A stretch of 64,000 nucleotides of DNA from Bacteroidales bacterium UBA4360 (GTDB taxonomy: Bacteria > Bacteroidota > Bacteroidia > Bacteroidales > UBA932). Positions 40,037-48,684 of the stretch are shown in pieces. Each line of letters starts with the position of its first letter. Position 1 is the stretch's first letter. The DNA lies in assembly GCA_002393945.1 (NCBI GenBank), contig DGSO01000028.1, forward strand, positions 23,338-87,337, in the 5' to 3' direction. Position numbers and translations under genes: made by a program. The notes under the pieces were generated by a model, which saw only the letters and a list, made by a program, of their open reading frames with translations, did no database searches and had not been told where the DNA came from.

Positions 40037-41315
40037 CAAGTAGGGCAAGGCCGGCCATCGTGAAGAGGGCGTTCAGCAGAAGTATTTCGTAACTGAAATG
40101 ATAACCGCCGAACCAGGCCTCTGAATTGAGGTCAAGGACAAGGCATAGTACTGGCGCCAGAATGGCAACTACGGGCACCCAGCGGTCGCGCACGGGCGTT
40201 TTGAACAGTATCCCAAATGCAAACAGGCCGAGGATGGGACCGTAGGTATAACTCGCAAGGCGGTACACGGCGTCAATTACGCTGGTGGAATTGAGGGCGG
40301 CAAATACAAGTATGCACACGGCCATAAGGACTGCCATCGCCGTGTGAACCCACACGCGGGACTTATCCTTTCCTCCAAGGATATCAATCGTAAACGATGT
40401 TGTGAGGGCCGTCAGGGCCGATCCCCCTGCAGGGAAGCCGGCCATTACAAGGCCTATTACAAAGAGGACACCCAAAAACTTGGGAATCGCACCGGACCAG
40501 GTGACGGCCGGGAACAGGGCGTCACCCTTGGCGTCTATTCCGTGCATGGCCGCAAATTGGTACATATATACTCCAAGCAGCAGGAATATGGCTATGAACA
40601 CTATCTGAAGCAGGCTGGAAACGATGAGATTCTTCTGGGAATCCTTCACGTTTTTGCACTCGAGCGTCCGCTGCATGAGATCCTGGTCAAGGCCGGTCGC
40701 GGCCACTACGGTGAACATGCCGCCAAGAAGCTGCTTGAAGAAAAACTGCGGATGATTCACGTCGTCAAAATAGAAGACTCTCATCATGGACGTGTCCGGC
40801 GCACCAACCTGGGCGGCAATGAGTACGAGGGTGAGTACAACCGTGACCAGCATGCACACGGTCTTGATCATATCCACTCCTATCACCGCCTTCACTCCCC
40901 CGCGCACCGTGTATGCCCACTCCAGTAGGACGGTCACGACGACGCATACCCAAAGGGGAATCCTGAGAAGAAGCGTGAGCGTTGCGCACATGAGGAACAG
41001 CCTCACGGACGCCCCAAGCATCTTTGAAATGAAGAAAAACCAGGCTCCCGTCTTGTATGAAGACATGCCGAACCGCTGCTCCAGATACTGGTATACAGAC
41101 ACTACCCCAAGCTTGAAATACAGCGGGGTGAGTACGAATGCTATCACCAGATAGCCCAGGAAGAAACCGAGGCACATCTGAAGATACCCGAATCCGGCAA
41201 CGCTCACCATGCCGGGGACTGAAACAAAAGTGACTCCTGAGAAACAGGAGCCTATCATTGCAATTGCAACCTTCCACCAGGCGGTGGAACGTGACGCGTA
41301 GAACTTGTCAGCCAT
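40023..41315 (-). CDS. Sodium:solute symporter family protein, lacking the first helix
   Basis: The 430-residue membrane protein matches SSS transporters: IAMIGSCFSGVTFVSVPGMV, YLEQRFGMSSYKTGAWFFFI, VVAATGLDQDLMQRTLECKN and AGFPAGGSALTALTTSFTID. Family members start with one more helix before the A-D-x-F-x-x-x-R segment. Here the first ATG (41315) falls at that segment (MADKFYASRSTAWW), and extension to a TTG at 41345 adds no helix. It overlaps the LytTR gene by 8 nt. The substrate is unknown. Confidence 0.85.
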   Translation of the reverse strand: MADKFYASRSTAWWKVAIAMIGSCFSGVTFVSVPGMVSVAGFGYLQMCLGFFLGYLVIAFVLTPLYFKLGVVSVYQYLEQRFGMSSYKTGAWFFFISKMLGASVRLFLMCATLTLLLRIPLWVCVVVTVLLEWAYTVRGGVKAVIGVDMIKTVCMLVTVVLTLVLIAAQVGAPDTSMMRVFYFDDVNHPQFFFKQLLGGMFTVVAATGLDQDLMQRTLECKNVKDSQKNLIVSSLLQIVFIAIFLLLGVYMYQFAAMHGIDAKGDALFPAVTWSGAIPKFLGVLFVIGLVMAGFPAGGSALTALTTSFTIDILGGKDKSRVWVHTAMAVLMAVCILVFAALNSTSVIDAVYRLASYTYGPILGLFAFGILFKTPVRDRWVPVVAILAPVLCLVLDLNSEAWFGGYHFSYEILLLNALFTMAGLALLVKRR

Positions 41316-42078
41316 TCTTGAGATTGTCTTTATATGCCCGGCCAACGGGAAGAGGCTCGTCTACACCAAGTATCGACACCTGTGTCATGCTGCGTTTCTC
41401 TATCCTCCATACCGGCACCACATATGAGCGGTGAATTCTCATGTATTTCCCTTCCGGAAGCATCTCCAGCACCGTTTTGAGAGGCATCTGGGTCACTACG
41501 TCATCCCCGTGGTCAAGATGGAAACAGGCATAGTTGTTCCTGGACTCCACATACTGGATAGTCGCAAGCGGTACGTGCACCGTATTGTAGCCGGACTTGA
41601 GAAGGATTTCTGCGTCACCAACGGCCTCTGACGCCCGGCGCTGTATGGACGTCATCTCGTCCATGACGGCGTTTTCCCGAGTGAGATGGGCGCTCAGAAC
41701 CTTGATCTGCGCATCCAGCATGCCTATCGGCAGTCCCATTCCGAGCACGGCAAAAAGCATGATCCACATTGCCCTCACATGAGGGGATATAGTCTGGCCC
41801 GGATCTATGGGTATTTCTACCGGGGAGAGCGTCATAAGGAAATTGACGGCGATTATCACGAAAACGGCGCCGGCAACGGTCAGGATGCCGCGGCGGCCTC
41901 CCCAGAGGAGGCGTCCAAGGACAAGACGGCACAGGAAATATACGGCGTAGAGCCAGATGATGAACACCAGCACATGGCCGGAATTCCACTGGGCCCACTC
42001 GCCAAGAGGGAAAAAGAACATCATCCCCGGCAGCACAACTGCCGCAAGGATGATGTCTATGATGTTAACCCCTTTCAC
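41308..42078 (-). CDS. Membrane-bound LytTR-domain regulator
   Basis: The 256-residue protein has four predicted membrane helices (about 5-25, 35-55, 62-85, 103-123), a short coiled coil and a C-terminal LytTR DNA-binding domain (about 160-255: LKSGYNTVHVPLATIQYVES, RNNYACFHLDHGDDVVTQMP, MRIHRSYVVPVWRI). It lacks a receiver domain. It overlaps the symporter gene and probably controls it, perhaps by sensing a membrane signal. Confidence 0.86.
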   Translation of the reverse strand: MKGVNIIDIILAAVVLPGMMFFFPLGEWAQWNSGHVLVFIIWLYAVYFLCRLVLGRLLWGGRRGILTVAGAVFVIIAVNFLMTLSPVEIPIDPGQTISPHVRAMWIMLFAVLGMGLPIGMLDAQIKVLSAHLTRENAVMDEMTSIQRRASEAVGDAEILLKSGYNTVHVPLATIQYVESRNNYACFHLDHGDDVVTQMPLKTVLEMLPEGKYMRIHRSYVVPVWRIEKRSMTQVSILGVDEPLPVGRAYKDNLKNG

Positions 42079-42087
42079 GAGAAGGGA

Positions 42088-43731
42088 TTAAAACTCGTAA
42101 CCAGCAAACTCGACGTCGCGTGCTGCGCGCTCCTTGAAGCTCTCATTCTGGAAAGCGCGGCCAAGGAAGGACTTGACGCTGTCGGAATCTCCCTGGCGGG
42201 CAGCCACGATGGCCTTGAGGTACCACACCTTGGGATCTCCGCAGTGGGCCGATGACATGGCCTTCTCAAGCTGGTCGGTAAGGATGTAGGAGAGAACGGT
42301 GTTGTGGCAGCAGCCGGGAACATCGGCAAGGACGCGGGCGGCTTCTTCATAGCGGCCGGTCTCGATGAGGAGAGCGCCCAGGTTGATCATCGAATTGTCG
42401 TTTGCAGCGCGGCGGAAGCAGTCTTCTGCAGTGCTGTAGTCTCCCTTGCGAAGGGCGATAAGGCCCATGGCGTTGATGACGTCGGCATCGCCGGATTTAA
42501 CCTTGGCGAGCTGGGCTTCGGCTTTTTCGTTCTTGCCCTGGAGTAGGTAGAGGGCTGCAAGGTTGTAGGTTGCACGGTCGCTTCCGAACTTGTTCACGGC
42601 CTTGTTCCAGATGCTTTCCTTCTGCTTGAGGTCCTTGGAGACAGTCGCAGCACGAAGGAGGGCTTCCTCGTCAAGGACGTCTTCGTTGGAGTCAAGGACG
42701 GAGAGGAGTTCCTCGTTGGAGTAGTTCTTGTACTCGATATTGGCGATGAGGCGTGCACGGCGGAGTTCGGGAAGGACTTCTCCCTTGAGGGCCGTATATA
42801 CCTGGGACATGTTCTTGATTTCGTTCTCGCGGACTGCGGGGTCGGAATACATGGAAAGGACGCGAAGGATGAGGTCCTTGTCTTCAAGGTCGCTCTCGGA
42901 AACGAGCTGCTGGAAGCCTTCCCAGTCTTCACCCACGCTGCGGATGTTGGGGTCGGAATTGACGATGCCCTTGGTGACGTTCTTCCAGGCCTTGTCGGCA
43001 GAGGTGGAACGGTTGGTGGAGAGCTTGTCATTGAGCTCTACGGAGCCGTCAGGGGAAGCGTAGGCGACGATTTCGGTATTCTTGAGGACGGCACGTTCGT
43101 CTGCGGTGGCGTCTTTGAGGGCCTGCTGGAATTCCTTCACGGAAGCGCTCTTGAGCTCTGAATTGCGCACCTCGGAAGAGTTGACGTCATACTTTATCTG
43201 GCCTTCGAGGGTAACGGGGACCATTTCAAGATAGTCGCCGTCCTTGAAGGACACGCTGGCTGCGGGCTTTGCAAGCATGTAGGTGGTGTTGGCACCCTCG
43301 GCAATCTTCTGTGTGGGAAGGGCGATGGTCTTGCCCTTTGCCTTTACGCTGGAACGGAGCTCGAGGAAGCACTTCTCCATGCCTTCAACATAGTCGAAGT
43401 GGAGGTTTTCGGTAACGGTCTGGCCGGCGGAAGATACCACCTTGTAGTTGGCACGTACGTTTTCTCCCTGATATTTGAAGGGCTTCATGGCTGCTTCGCC
43501 GCCTTCGTAAACGATGACGGGGACCACCTCCATCACCACGCTGGGATTGAAGTAATCCTTGGGATAGGTAACGGAAACCGTGGCGTCGATGGTGCCGTTA
43601 ATCACCTCGAGCACGGGGGGAACGCATTCTATCTTTACGTTTTCTGCCAGTTTGGCCATTTTTTCCGGAGACGAGCAGGACGCTGCTGCAAGAAGCAGGG
43701 CCGCCGAGAAAAATACAGAGAGTCTTTTCAT
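42088..43731 (-). CDS. TPR lipoprotein with an OmpA-like segment
   Basis: The 547-residue product has a lipoprotein signal (MKRLSVFFSAALLLAAASC, C19). A beta-rich domain (about 25-200) precedes an OmpA/peptidoglycan-binding-like segment (about 220-260: NTEIVAYASPDGSVELNDKL, STNRSTSADKAWKN), and TPR-like helices fill about 300-530 (YNLAALYLLQGKNEKAEAQL, INAMGLIALRKGDYSTAEDC). It may be an envelope scaffold tied to peptidoglycan. It is divergent from the sigma-54 regulator. Confidence 0.75.
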   Translation of the reverse strand: MKRLSVFFSAALLLAAASCSSPEKMAKLAENVKIECVPPVLEVINGTIDATVSVTYPKDYFNPSVVMEVVPVIVYEGGEAAMKPFKYQGENVRANYKVVSSAGQTVTENLHFDYVEGMEKCFLELRSSVKAKGKTIALPTQKIAEGANTTYMLAKPAASVSFKDGDYLEMVPVTLEGQIKYDVNSSEVRNSELKSASVKEFQQALKDATADERAVLKNTEIVAYASPDGSVELNDKLSTNRSTSADKAWKNVTKGIVNSDPNIRSVGEDWEGFQQLVSESDLEDKDLILRVLSMYSDPAVRENEIKNMSQVYTALKGEVLPELRRARLIANIEYKNYSNEELLSVLDSNEDVLDEEALLRAATVSKDLKQKESIWNKAVNKFGSDRATYNLAALYLLQGKNEKAEAQLAKVKSGDADVINAMGLIALRKGDYSTAEDCFRRAANDNSMINLGALLIETGRYEEAARVLADVPGCCHNTVLSYILTDQLEKAMSSAHCGDPKVWYLKAIVAARQGDSDSVKSFLGRAFQNESFKERAARDVEFAGYEF

Positions 43732-43758
43732 ATTCAGGTGTTATACTTGTTCGAATTA

Positions 43759-43766
43759 CAAATATA
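43759..43766 (-). promoter_or_regulatory. -7 promoter box of the TPR lipoprotein gene
   Basis: TATATTTG on the minus strand, 27 nt before the ATG at 43731. The divergent plus-strand box lies only 13 bp away. Confidence 0.58.
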
Positions 43767-43779
43767 AGGAATTTTTTAG

Positions 43780-43787
43780 TAAATTTG
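43780..43787 (+). promoter_or_regulatory. -7 promoter box of the sigma-54 regulator gene
   Basis: TAAATTTG ends 8 nt before the ATG at 43796. This excludes the longer frame from 43580, which runs antisense through the TPR gene. Confidence 0.6.
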
Positions 43788-43795
43788 CGTTTGCT

Positions 43796-44989
43796 ATGGA
43801 TTTGCAGGCGTTAAAAAACAAGTACGACATTATCGGCAACGATCCGGCTCTGGGGGAGGCCCTGGAGACGGCTGTAAAGTTTGCCCCTACAGGACTGAGC
43901 GTCCTCATTCAAGGGGAGAGCGGCGTGGGAAAGGAGAACTTTGCCAGGATAATTCACCAGTACAGCCAGCGCAGGCAGAATTCCTTCTTCGTGGTAAACT
44001 GCGGCGCCCTTCCGAAGGAACTGGTGAACTCGGAACTGTTCGGCCACGTAAAAGGCTCCTTCACAGGGGCCGTAGAAACCCGCAAGGGCTATTTCGAAGA
44101 GGCCAACGGCGGCACCCTCTTCCTCGATGAGATTGCAGAGCTCCCTGCCGAAACGCAGGCCCTTCTGCTTCGCGTGCTCCAAAGCGGCGAATTCCGCAAA
44201 GTGGGTTCCAACAAGGTGGAGCACACGGACGTGAGGGTGGTCGCCGCCACCAACGTACACCTTTATGAGGCTGTAAAACGCGGCAAATTCCGCGAAGACC
44301 TCTACTTCCGCCTCTCTGCCGCGCAGATCCGCATCCCTCCGCTAAGGGACAGGAAATCAGATATTTATCTGCTGTTCAGAAAGTTTACTTCAGACTTCTC
44401 CGAAGTATACGGGATGTGCAAGATCTCCCTCAAGCCGGATGCCATCCGTCTGCTGGAGCAGTACCGCTGGCCCGGCAACATCCGCCAGCTGCAGGGCTTT
44501 ACCCAGAGCCTCACCGCCCAGCTTTCGCAGAAGATAACGCCCACCCTCCAGAGGATAGAACTGTCGGCCCAGGACCTGGCTCCGTTTATGCCGAGGGAGG
44601 AAGGCGAACCCATCCCTGTCGTGTACGACGCGGCCCAGGGGCAGCAGCAATCGGCCTTCAATGCCGATGAACGCCAGGCCATCTTCAAGGCCATCTTCGA
44701 CCTTAAGCAGGACGTTGACGTCCTGAAGGCCCGCCTGGACCGCCGCGAACTTCCCCTCCCGCCCGCACCGGCAGAAGAAGAGGCCGAATGGCAGGGCCAG
44801 GAAGACATCCCCCAGGAAACTGCCGCCTCTGCCCAGGAGCACACTCTTTCCATTCGCGAGAGCGAAGAAGAACTCATACGCGAAGCCCTGGAAAAACACG
44901 GCGGCAACCGCAAGAAGGCCGCCGAAGAGCTGGGCATGAGCGAGCGCACCCTCTACCGTAAACTTCCACCGGAATACCGCAAGAAATGA
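43796..44989 (+). CDS. Sigma-54-interacting AAA+ regulator with Fis-type HTH
   Basis: The 397-residue protein lacks a receiver domain and starts close to the AAA+ core. Walker A is GESGVGKE, the sigma-54 contact loop is GSFTGA (GAFTGA in most), Walker B is GTLFLDEIAELP, and the arginine-finger region is LYFRLSAAQIRIPPLRDRKS. After an acidic/Gln-rich linker a Fis HTH ends the protein (HGGNRKKAAEELGMSERTLYRK). This form is common in Bacteroidales. It heads an operon with lptE, a small TPR-like gene and secG. Confidence 0.92.
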   Translation: MDLQALKNKYDIIGNDPALGEALETAVKFAPTGLSVLIQGESGVGKENFARIIHQYSQRRQNSFFVVNCGALPKELVNSELFGHVKGSFTGAVETRKGYFEEANGGTLFLDEIAELPAETQALLLRVLQSGEFRKVGSNKVEHTDVRVVAATNVHLYEAVKRGKFREDLYFRLSAAQIRIPPLRDRKSDIYLLFRKFTSDFSEVYGMCKISLKPDAIRLLEQYRWPGNIRQLQGFTQSLTAQLSQKITPTLQRIELSAQDLAPFMPREEGEPIPVVYDAAQGQQQSAFNADERQAIFKAIFDLKQDVDVLKARLDRRELPLPPAPAEEEAEWQGQEDIPQETAASAQEHTLSIRESEEELIREALEKHGGNRKKAAEELGMSERTLYRKLPPEYRKK

Positions 44990-45489
44990 AAAGAACCTTA
45001 CTCATAGCACTTGTGGCTTCCCTGGCCGTATCCTGCGGCATAGTCAAGTACTCCTTCACCGGCACTTCCATCCAGCCGGACGTGAAGACCATTACCATTC
45101 CCTACGTGGAGTACAAGGCCCTCAGGGTGAACCCTTCCCTTTCCAATGACATGACCGAAGCCCTTCAGGACAAGTTCCGCAAACTCACCTCCCTTGAGCA
45201 GGTGGAAATGGACGGAGACCTGGAGCTGGTGTGCGAAATCACAGGCTACGACGTCAAGGCCACGGCAGTCACCGCCGACGAACTCCCAGCACAGAACCGC
45301 CTCACGGTAAGCGTAAAGGCCGAATTCTCCAACCGCAAATACCCGGAAGACGACGTCTCCAAGACCTTCTCTGCATACGAGGACTTCGACGCCACACTGT
45401 CCCTGGACGCCGTTGAATCCAGCCTCTGCGAAACCATAATCGAGAAAATTGTTGAAGACATCTTCAACGCAACAGTAGCCCAATGGTAG
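44986..45489 (+). CDS. lptE: LptE-like LPS-assembly lipoprotein
   Basis: The 167-residue lipoprotein has signal MKRTLLIALVASLAVSC (C17) and a GIVKYSFTGTSIQPDVKTIT opening typical of Bacteroidetes LptE. The segment NPSLSNDMTEALQDKFRKLTSLEQVEMDGDLEL follows the usual LptE pattern. It would partner LptD at the outer membrane. It overlaps the sigma-54 regulator stop by 4 nt and the next gene by 7 nt. Confidence 0.85.
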   Translation: MKRTLLIALVASLAVSCGIVKYSFTGTSIQPDVKTITIPYVEYKALRVNPSLSNDMTEALQDKFRKLTSLEQVEMDGDLELVCEITGYDVKATAVTADELPAQNRLTVSVKAEFSNRKYPEDDVSKTFSAYEDFDATLSLDAVESSLCETIIEKIVEDIFNATVAQW

Positions 45490-46055
45490 GATATATTGAC
45501 ATTCACCGCCTCACCCTTGACGAACTGGCCGGCGTAGTGAACCTGTACCCCTGGTACGGGGCGGCCCGCGTTGAGCTCTGCCGAAGGATGGGTGCCGACT
45601 GGGGCCCCTCCGAAACCGCCTCCCAGGCCCTCTTCGTGGGCGACCGGCGCAAACTTGCCGCCATCGTGAGGAGCAAGGGAAACCTTGCCGACAAGGATGT
45701 CCAGGAGATTATCTCCTCCTTCGTCGCGCCGAAGCCTGTCGATGAAATACCCTCCGACCGTCACCAGGTAAGGGTTGTGGGCGGGGACTACTTCTCCCAG
45801 TCGCAGTACGACAACGTAAAGACCCAGCAGGACAATATCTTCACCCGTTTCGCCACCAAGGCCGCCGGTGCAAGCCAGGAGGCCGAAGATATAGCCACCG
45901 ACATTTCGGAGCGCTTTGCTACCGAAACACTTGCCAGAATTTTTGCCGAACAGGGCCGTCCGGACGAGGCAAGGCGCATTTATTCGCGTCTGGTTTTGGA
46001 TATTCCGGAAAAAAGTGCTTACTTTGCATCCCTTATTGACAAATTAGAAGAATAA
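45483..46055 (+). CDS. Conserved Bacteroidales protein with a C-terminal TPR-like hairpin
   Basis: The 190-residue soluble protein has an N-terminal helical part (DIHRLTLDELAGVVNLYPWY, GAARVELCRRMGA) and a C-terminal TPR-like repeat (FATETLARIFAEQGRPDEARRIYSRLVLDIPEKSAYFASLI). It overlaps lptE and is followed 6 bp later by secG. The role is unknown; the conserved spot between lptE and secG suggests an envelope-biogenesis link. Confidence 0.72.
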   Translation: MVGYIDIHRLTLDELAGVVNLYPWYGAARVELCRRMGADWGPSETASQALFVGDRRKLAAIVRSKGNLADKDVQEIISSFVAPKPVDEIPSDRHQVRVVGGDYFSQSQYDNVKTQQDNIFTRFATKAAGASQEAEDIATDISERFATETLARIFAEQGRPDEARRIYSRLVLDIPEKSAYFASLIDKLEE

Positions 46056-46061
46056 TACAAT

Positions 46062-46412
46062 ATGAACGCAGCATTTACAATCCTCGTGATTCTCATCGTC
46101 ATTGCGGCCATCCTCCTTATTGCAGTGGTTCTCCTTCAGAACGGAAAGGACGGCGGCCTTGCAACAAACTTCACCTCGGCCAACCAGACCCTCGGTGTAC
46201 GTCAGACAGCAACCATCCTTGAGAAAGCAACCTGGTATCTGGTAGCTTTCATCCTGGTACTCAGCATCATCACCGTATTCGTTGCACGCGGCAACACCCA
46301 GAGGGGCACCAATGACGCCCTCTCCACAGAGATTGTAGGCACCGCCCCCGAAGCTGCAGAAGACGCAGCCGTGCCGTTCCCTGTACAGGAAAATCCTGAG
46401 GAAGCTGAATAA
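46062..46412 (+). CDS. secG: Preprotein translocase subunit SecG
   Basis: The 116-residue protein has two membrane helices (about 5-25 and 55-75) and the SecG loop LLIAVVLLQNGKDGGLATNF followed by TSANQTLGVRQTATILEKAT. The acidic/Pro tail is usual in Bacteroidetes. SecG assists SecYEG-SecA protein export. It lies at the end of the sigma-54/lptE operon. Confidence 0.93.
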   Translation: MNAAFTILVILIVIAAILLIAVVLLQNGKDGGLATNFTSANQTLGVRQTATILEKATWYLVAFILVLSIITVFVARGNTQRGTNDALSTEIVGTAPEAAEDAAVPFPVQENPEEAE

Positions 46413-46418
46413 GCAGTA

Positions 46419-46511
46419 GAACTGCCAAATTGTCAGTTCCCGCGGAAGGGAACGAAGATTGAACGATAGCCGATTGCCCGCAGACGGGTAACCGGCTTTT
46501 TTCATGCGGGC
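46419..46511 (+). promoter_or_regulatory. Structured leader with terminator and competing stems, upstream of clpB
   Basis: Between secG and clpB lie several hairpins that exclude each other. GAACTG/CAGTTC (46419-46424 with 46434-46439) shares GTTC with GTTCCC/GGGAAC (46436-46441 with 46448-46453). A GCCG...CGGC hairpin at 46469-46496 followed by six T is a clear intrinsic terminator. GCCCGCA (46476-46482), part of that terminator, can instead pair perfectly with TGCGGGC (46505-46511). This looks like an attenuator controlling clpB. The regulatory role is inferred. Confidence 0.5.
46469..46502 (+). terminator. Intrinsic terminator in the clpB leader
   Basis: The stem GCCGATTGCCC with GGGTAACCGGC (one mismatch, one G-T pair) around GCAGAC is followed by TTTTTT. 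It ends the secG operon and may act as an attenuator for clpB. Confidence 0.7.
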
Positions 46512-46529
46512 AAAAAGGAGAACAACAAT

Positions 46530-48683
46530 ATGGCAGAAAACACATTTTTACAGAGATTCGCTATCAATCTGAACGAGCGCGCGGCAAAGGGTCAGCTGGA
46601 CCCTGTGATTGGGCGTGATGACGAAATCCGCCGTGTGCTGCAGATCCTTTCCAGAAGGACTAAAAACAACCCTATCCTGGTTGGCGAACCGGGCGTGGGA
46701 AAGACGGCTATCTCGGAAGGGATTGCCCAGAACATAGTTAACGGACAGGTTCCTGAGAACCTTAAGTCCAAGAAAGTCTATTCCCTGGACATGGGCTCCC
46801 TCATTGCGGGAGCAAAATACCAGGGAGAGTTCGAGGAGCGTCTCAAAGGCGTAGTCAAGGAAGTCGTTGACAGCGCAGGTGAGATCATCCTTTTCATCGA
46901 TGAAATCCACACCCTTGTGGGTGCAGGCCGAACCAGCGGCGCCATGGATGCCTCCAACATCCTTAAGCCTGCTCTGGCCCGCGGTGAACTGAGGACAATC
47001 GGCTCAACCACCCTGGACGAATACCAGAAGTATTTCGAGACCGACAAAGCACTGGAGAGGCGTTTCCAGATGGTCATGGTGGACGAACCCTCACCGGCCG
47101 AGTCCATCGCTATCCTGAGAGGCCTTAAAGAGCGTTACGAGAACCACCACAAGGTGCGCATCGAGGATGATGCCCTGATTGCCGCAGTGAACCTTAGCCA
47201 CCGCTATATCACCTCCCGTTTCCTCCCGGACAAGGCTATCGACCTTGTGGACGAAGCGGCCTCCAAGCTGCGTCTGGAGATGAATTCCGTGCCGGAACCC
47301 ATCGACGACCTCAACAGCGCCATCCGTCAGAAAGAGATCGAGCGTGAGGCTATCAAGCGCGAGGGCGTCAACGCCAAGATGGAAAAACTCGAGGCCGAAC
47401 TCAAGGACCTCAACGCCCAAAGGGACGTTCTCATGAAGCGTTGGAACGAGGAGAAGGAAATCCTGGAAGGCCTTCAGACATCACGTCAGGAGCTTGAAGA
47501 CCTGAAGATTCAGGCATCGGCGGCCGAGCGCTCCGGAGACTACGGCAAGGTGGCCGAAATCCGCTACGGCAAGATGGCGGCGACGCAGAAGCGCATAGAT
47601 GACCTCAGCGCCAAGGCGGCAGCCATAAAGGATCCTATCGTCACGGAAGCGGTCACCCCTGAAGACATTGCCGAGGTGGTCGCCAAGTGGACGGGCATTC
47701 CCGTAAAACGTATGCTGGAAAGCGAAAAGGACAAGCTCCTCCGCATGGAAAGCGAACTGCACAAGAGGGTGGTGGGCCAGGACGAGGCCATCAAGGCCGT
47801 TGCCGATGCCGTCCGCCGCTCCCGTGCCGGCCTTTCCAGCGAGAAGCGCCCCATCGGCAGTTTCCTGTTCATGGGTACCACCGGCGTGGGTAAGACCGAG
47901 CTTGCAAAGGCGCTTGCCGAGTTCCTCTTCAACGACGAGAACATGATGACCCGTATCGACATGTCCGAATATCAGGAACGTCACACCGTCTCTCGTCTTG
48001 TGGGCGCGCCTCCGGGATACGTAGGTTACGAAGAGGGCGGCCAGCTCACGGAGGCCGTGCGCCGCAAGCCTTACTCCGTAGTCCTTCTGGACGAAATTGA
48101 AAAGGCCCACCCGGACGTCTTCAACGTGCTTCTGCAGGTCCTGGACGACGGCCGTCTTACAGACAACAAGGGCCGCACCGTGGACTTCAAGAACACCATC
48201 CTCATCATGACCTCCAACGCCGGGGCAGATATAATCCAGAGCTACATGGAGCGCCTGCCCGAAGTGGACGGCGTCGACATCGAAGCTATCGGCAAGCGCC
48301 GCGCCCTTCTGGACGAATGCAGGGACCGCGTGGTGGACGTCCTCAAGCAGACGGTCCGTCCGGAATTCCTGAACAGGATAGACGAAATCATCATGTTCGA
48401 CCCTCTCTCCAAGGCCGATATCCGCGACATCCTGCGCATGCAGGAGACCGACCTGCAGAAGAAACTTGCCGACAGCGACATCACCCTGCAGTTCACTCCG
48501 GAATTCGAAAACCACATGGTGGAGCACGGATATGATCCCGCCTACGGCGCGCGTCCTATCAAGAGGCTCATGCAGCGTGAACTGGTGAACCTCCTTGCAA
48601 AGAGCATCCTGGAGGGCTCCATACACAAAAACTCCGCCGTAACGGTGGACGTTTCCGGCGGAGAAGTAGTAGTCCGTAACTGA
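46530..48683 (+). CDS. clpB: ClpB-type disaggregase without the N-terminal domain
   Basis: The 717-residue AAA+ protein has NBD1 (Walker A GEPGVGKT near residue 60, Walker [13 protein letters not shown]), a long coiled-coil M-domain with [20 protein letters not shown], and NBD2 (Walker A GTTGVGKT near 450, [10 protein letters not shown]). The M-domain is about full ClpB length. The usual N-terminal double Clp-N domain (about 145 residues) is missing: translation starts at [20 protein letters not shown], as in the short ClpB isoform of E. coli. An AAGGAG sequence precedes the ATG. Confidence 0.92.
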   Translation: MAENTFLQRFAINLNERAAKGQLDPVIGRDDEIRRVLQILSRRTKNNPILVGEPGVGKTAISEGIAQNIVNGQVPENLKSKKVYSLDMGSLIAGAKYQGEFEERLKGVVKEVVDSAGEIILFIDEIHTLVGAGRTSGAMDASNILKPALARGELRTIGSTTLDEYQKYFETDKALERRFQMVMVDEPSPAESIAILRGLKERYENHHKVRIEDDALIAAVNLSHRYITSRFLPDKAIDLVDEAASKLRLEMNSVPEPIDDLNSAIRQKEIEREAIKREGVNAKMEKLEAELKDLNAQRDVLMKRWNEEKEILEGLQTSRQELEDLKIQASAAERSGDYGKVAEIRYGKMAATQKRIDDLSAKAAAIKDPIVTEAVTPEDIAEVVAKWTGIPVKRMLESEKDKLLRMESELHKRVVGQDEAIKAVADAVRRSRAGLSSEKRPIGSFLFMGTTGVGKTELAKALAEFLFNDENMMTRIDMSEYQERHTVSRLVGAPPGYVGYEEGGQLTEAVRRKPYSVVLLDEIEKAHPDVFNVLLQVLDDGRLTDNKGRTVDFKNTILIMTSNAGADIIQSYMERLPEVDGVDIEAIGKRRALLDECRDRVVDVLKQTVRPEFLNRIDEIIMFDPLSKADIRDILRMQETDLQKKLADSDITLQFTPEFENHMVEHGYDPAYGARPIKRLMQRELVNLLAKSILEGSIHKNSAVTVDVSGGEVVVRN

Positions 48684-48684
48684 G

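Noticed and set aside
43580..43795. 72-residue N-terminal extension of the sigma-54 regulator
   Set aside because: It would overlap the divergent TPR gene and include the -7 box at 43780.
46530..48683. ClpC or ClpA rather than ClpB
   Set aside because: The long M-domain with the [16 protein letters not shown] motif is specific to ClpB.
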